From Planctomycetaceae bacterium (lineage in GTDB: Bacteria; Planctomycetota; Planctomycetia; Pirellulales; UBA1268), in the NCBI GenBank assembly GCA_002862165.1, contig PKCL01000231.1:1-6456 (forward strand): a stretch of 6,456 bases of DNA, given 5' to 3'. Of this stretch, positions 6,235-6,456 are shown one piece after another. The notes below the pieces were generated by a model, which was not told the DNA's origin, ran no database searches, and saw only the letters and a program-made list of their open reading frames with translations. The number at the start of each line of letters is the position of its first letter. The first letter of the stretch is position 1. Made by a program: the position numbers and the translations under genes.

Positions 6235-6270
6235 GATGTCGCTGATTGCACCTATTTGAGATTTGATCGT

Positions 6271-6438
6271 ATGGCTAAAGGCAAGAAAAAGCTCGAAGTA
6301 GTTCACCTCGTGTGTGAAGAAACCGGTGATGTGAACTACACGTTACGCCGAAAGAGCGGTGGTGAAAAGCTTCATCTCAAGAAGTATTCTTCACGGCTTC
6401 GCCGTCATACAGTTCACAATGAGAAGAAGAAAAAATAA
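6271..6438 (+). CDS. rpmG: 50S ribosomal protein L33
   Basis: L33 is a small basic protein of the large ribosomal subunit. The product from the ATG at 6271 is 55 residues, a normal family length, and shows the L33 pattern: MAKGKKK start, GDVNYTLRRK (19-28), EKLHLKKYSSRLRRHTVH (32-49) corresponding to the family's KLELKKYCPRCxxHTxH, and a lysine-rich end. The frame can be read from a TTG at 6256, but MAKG is the standard L33 N-terminus, so the ATG is chosen. The zinc-binding CxxC pairs of cysteine-containing L33 are mostly gone: Cys15 remains, its partner is Thr18, and the second pair is Ser-Ser-Arg-Leu. It is therefore a zinc-free ('C-minus') form. It is transcribed away from the toroid gene, and no further gene begins in the remaining 18 bases. 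Confidence 0.95.
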   Translation: MAKGKKKLEVVHLVCEETGDVNYTLRRKSGGEKLHLKKYSSRLRRHTVHNEKKKK

Positions 6439-6456
6439 TTCTTGCCAAACTATGGT

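Larger units (their letters stand above)
6002..6270. other. Divergent intergenic region between the toroid gene and rpmG
   Basis: This region must hold the promoters of two divergently transcribed genes. It contains a strong hairpin at 6096-6122, a possible plus-strand promoter at 6176-6204 and overlapping small inverted repeats at 6193-6234, each listed separately. I looked for a tRNA because rpmG often lies near tRNA genes, but found no T-loop consensus or cloverleaf. I could not place a convincing minus-strand promoter; TAAAAT-like AT-rich sequence occurs around 6070-6076 without a matching -35. Confidence 0.6.

Noticed and set aside
6125..6250. tRNA gene upstream of rpmG
   Set aside because: No T-loop GGTTCRA consensus, acceptor pairing or cloverleaf could be found in the region.

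Overview
The window looks like an ordinary chromosomal segment from a planctomycete, probably a moderate-GC, uncultured marine lineage. Three things point there. One is a large protein with an N-terminal membrane anchor, a disordered linker and a squalene-cyclase-like helical toroid ending in the TALAILTLEVYYR-type signature common in Planctomycetes. The second is a divergent FabZ-type hotdog protein of a kind I associate with that phylum. The third is an L33 protein with a mostly lost zinc ribbon. Shine-Dalgarno sequences are largely absent, which also fits. The assignment comes from pattern memory, not from a database search.

Layout. Bases 1-671 (+) hold the C-terminal 222 residues of glutamate 5-kinase (ProB), including its PUA domain. 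A complete CNNM/CorC-family ("hemolysin") membrane protein with a CBS pair follows at 715-2028 (+). It runs convergently, with only three bases between stop codons, into a minus-strand pair: a FabZ-like dehydratase (2780-3304) followed by the tRNA m7G46 methyltransferase TrmB (2032-2748). A gene-free stretch of about 336 bases (3305-3640) comes next. It contains a 14-bp perfect palindrome followed by six T residues, which resembles a plus-strand terminator with no recognisable gene in front of it. A second minus-strand pair follows: the 613-residue anchored toroid protein (4160-6001) and, 24 bases downstream, a small four-helix glycine-zipper membrane protein (3641-4135). The latter carries a GCCA tetranucleotide tract near its 5' end. 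A 269-base divergent intergenic region holds a strong 10-bp hairpin and weaker leader-like structures. It leads into rpmG (L33) at 6271-6438 (+).

Functional picture. Proline synthesis (ProB), tRNA modification (TrmB), acyl-chain metabolism (FabZ-like) and translation (L33) are housekeeping roles. The least understood part is the toroid protein with its small membrane partner, plausibly an envelope-associated pair of unknown function. I see no mobile element, CRISPR array, tRNA or rRNA, and no clear defence or biosynthetic system.
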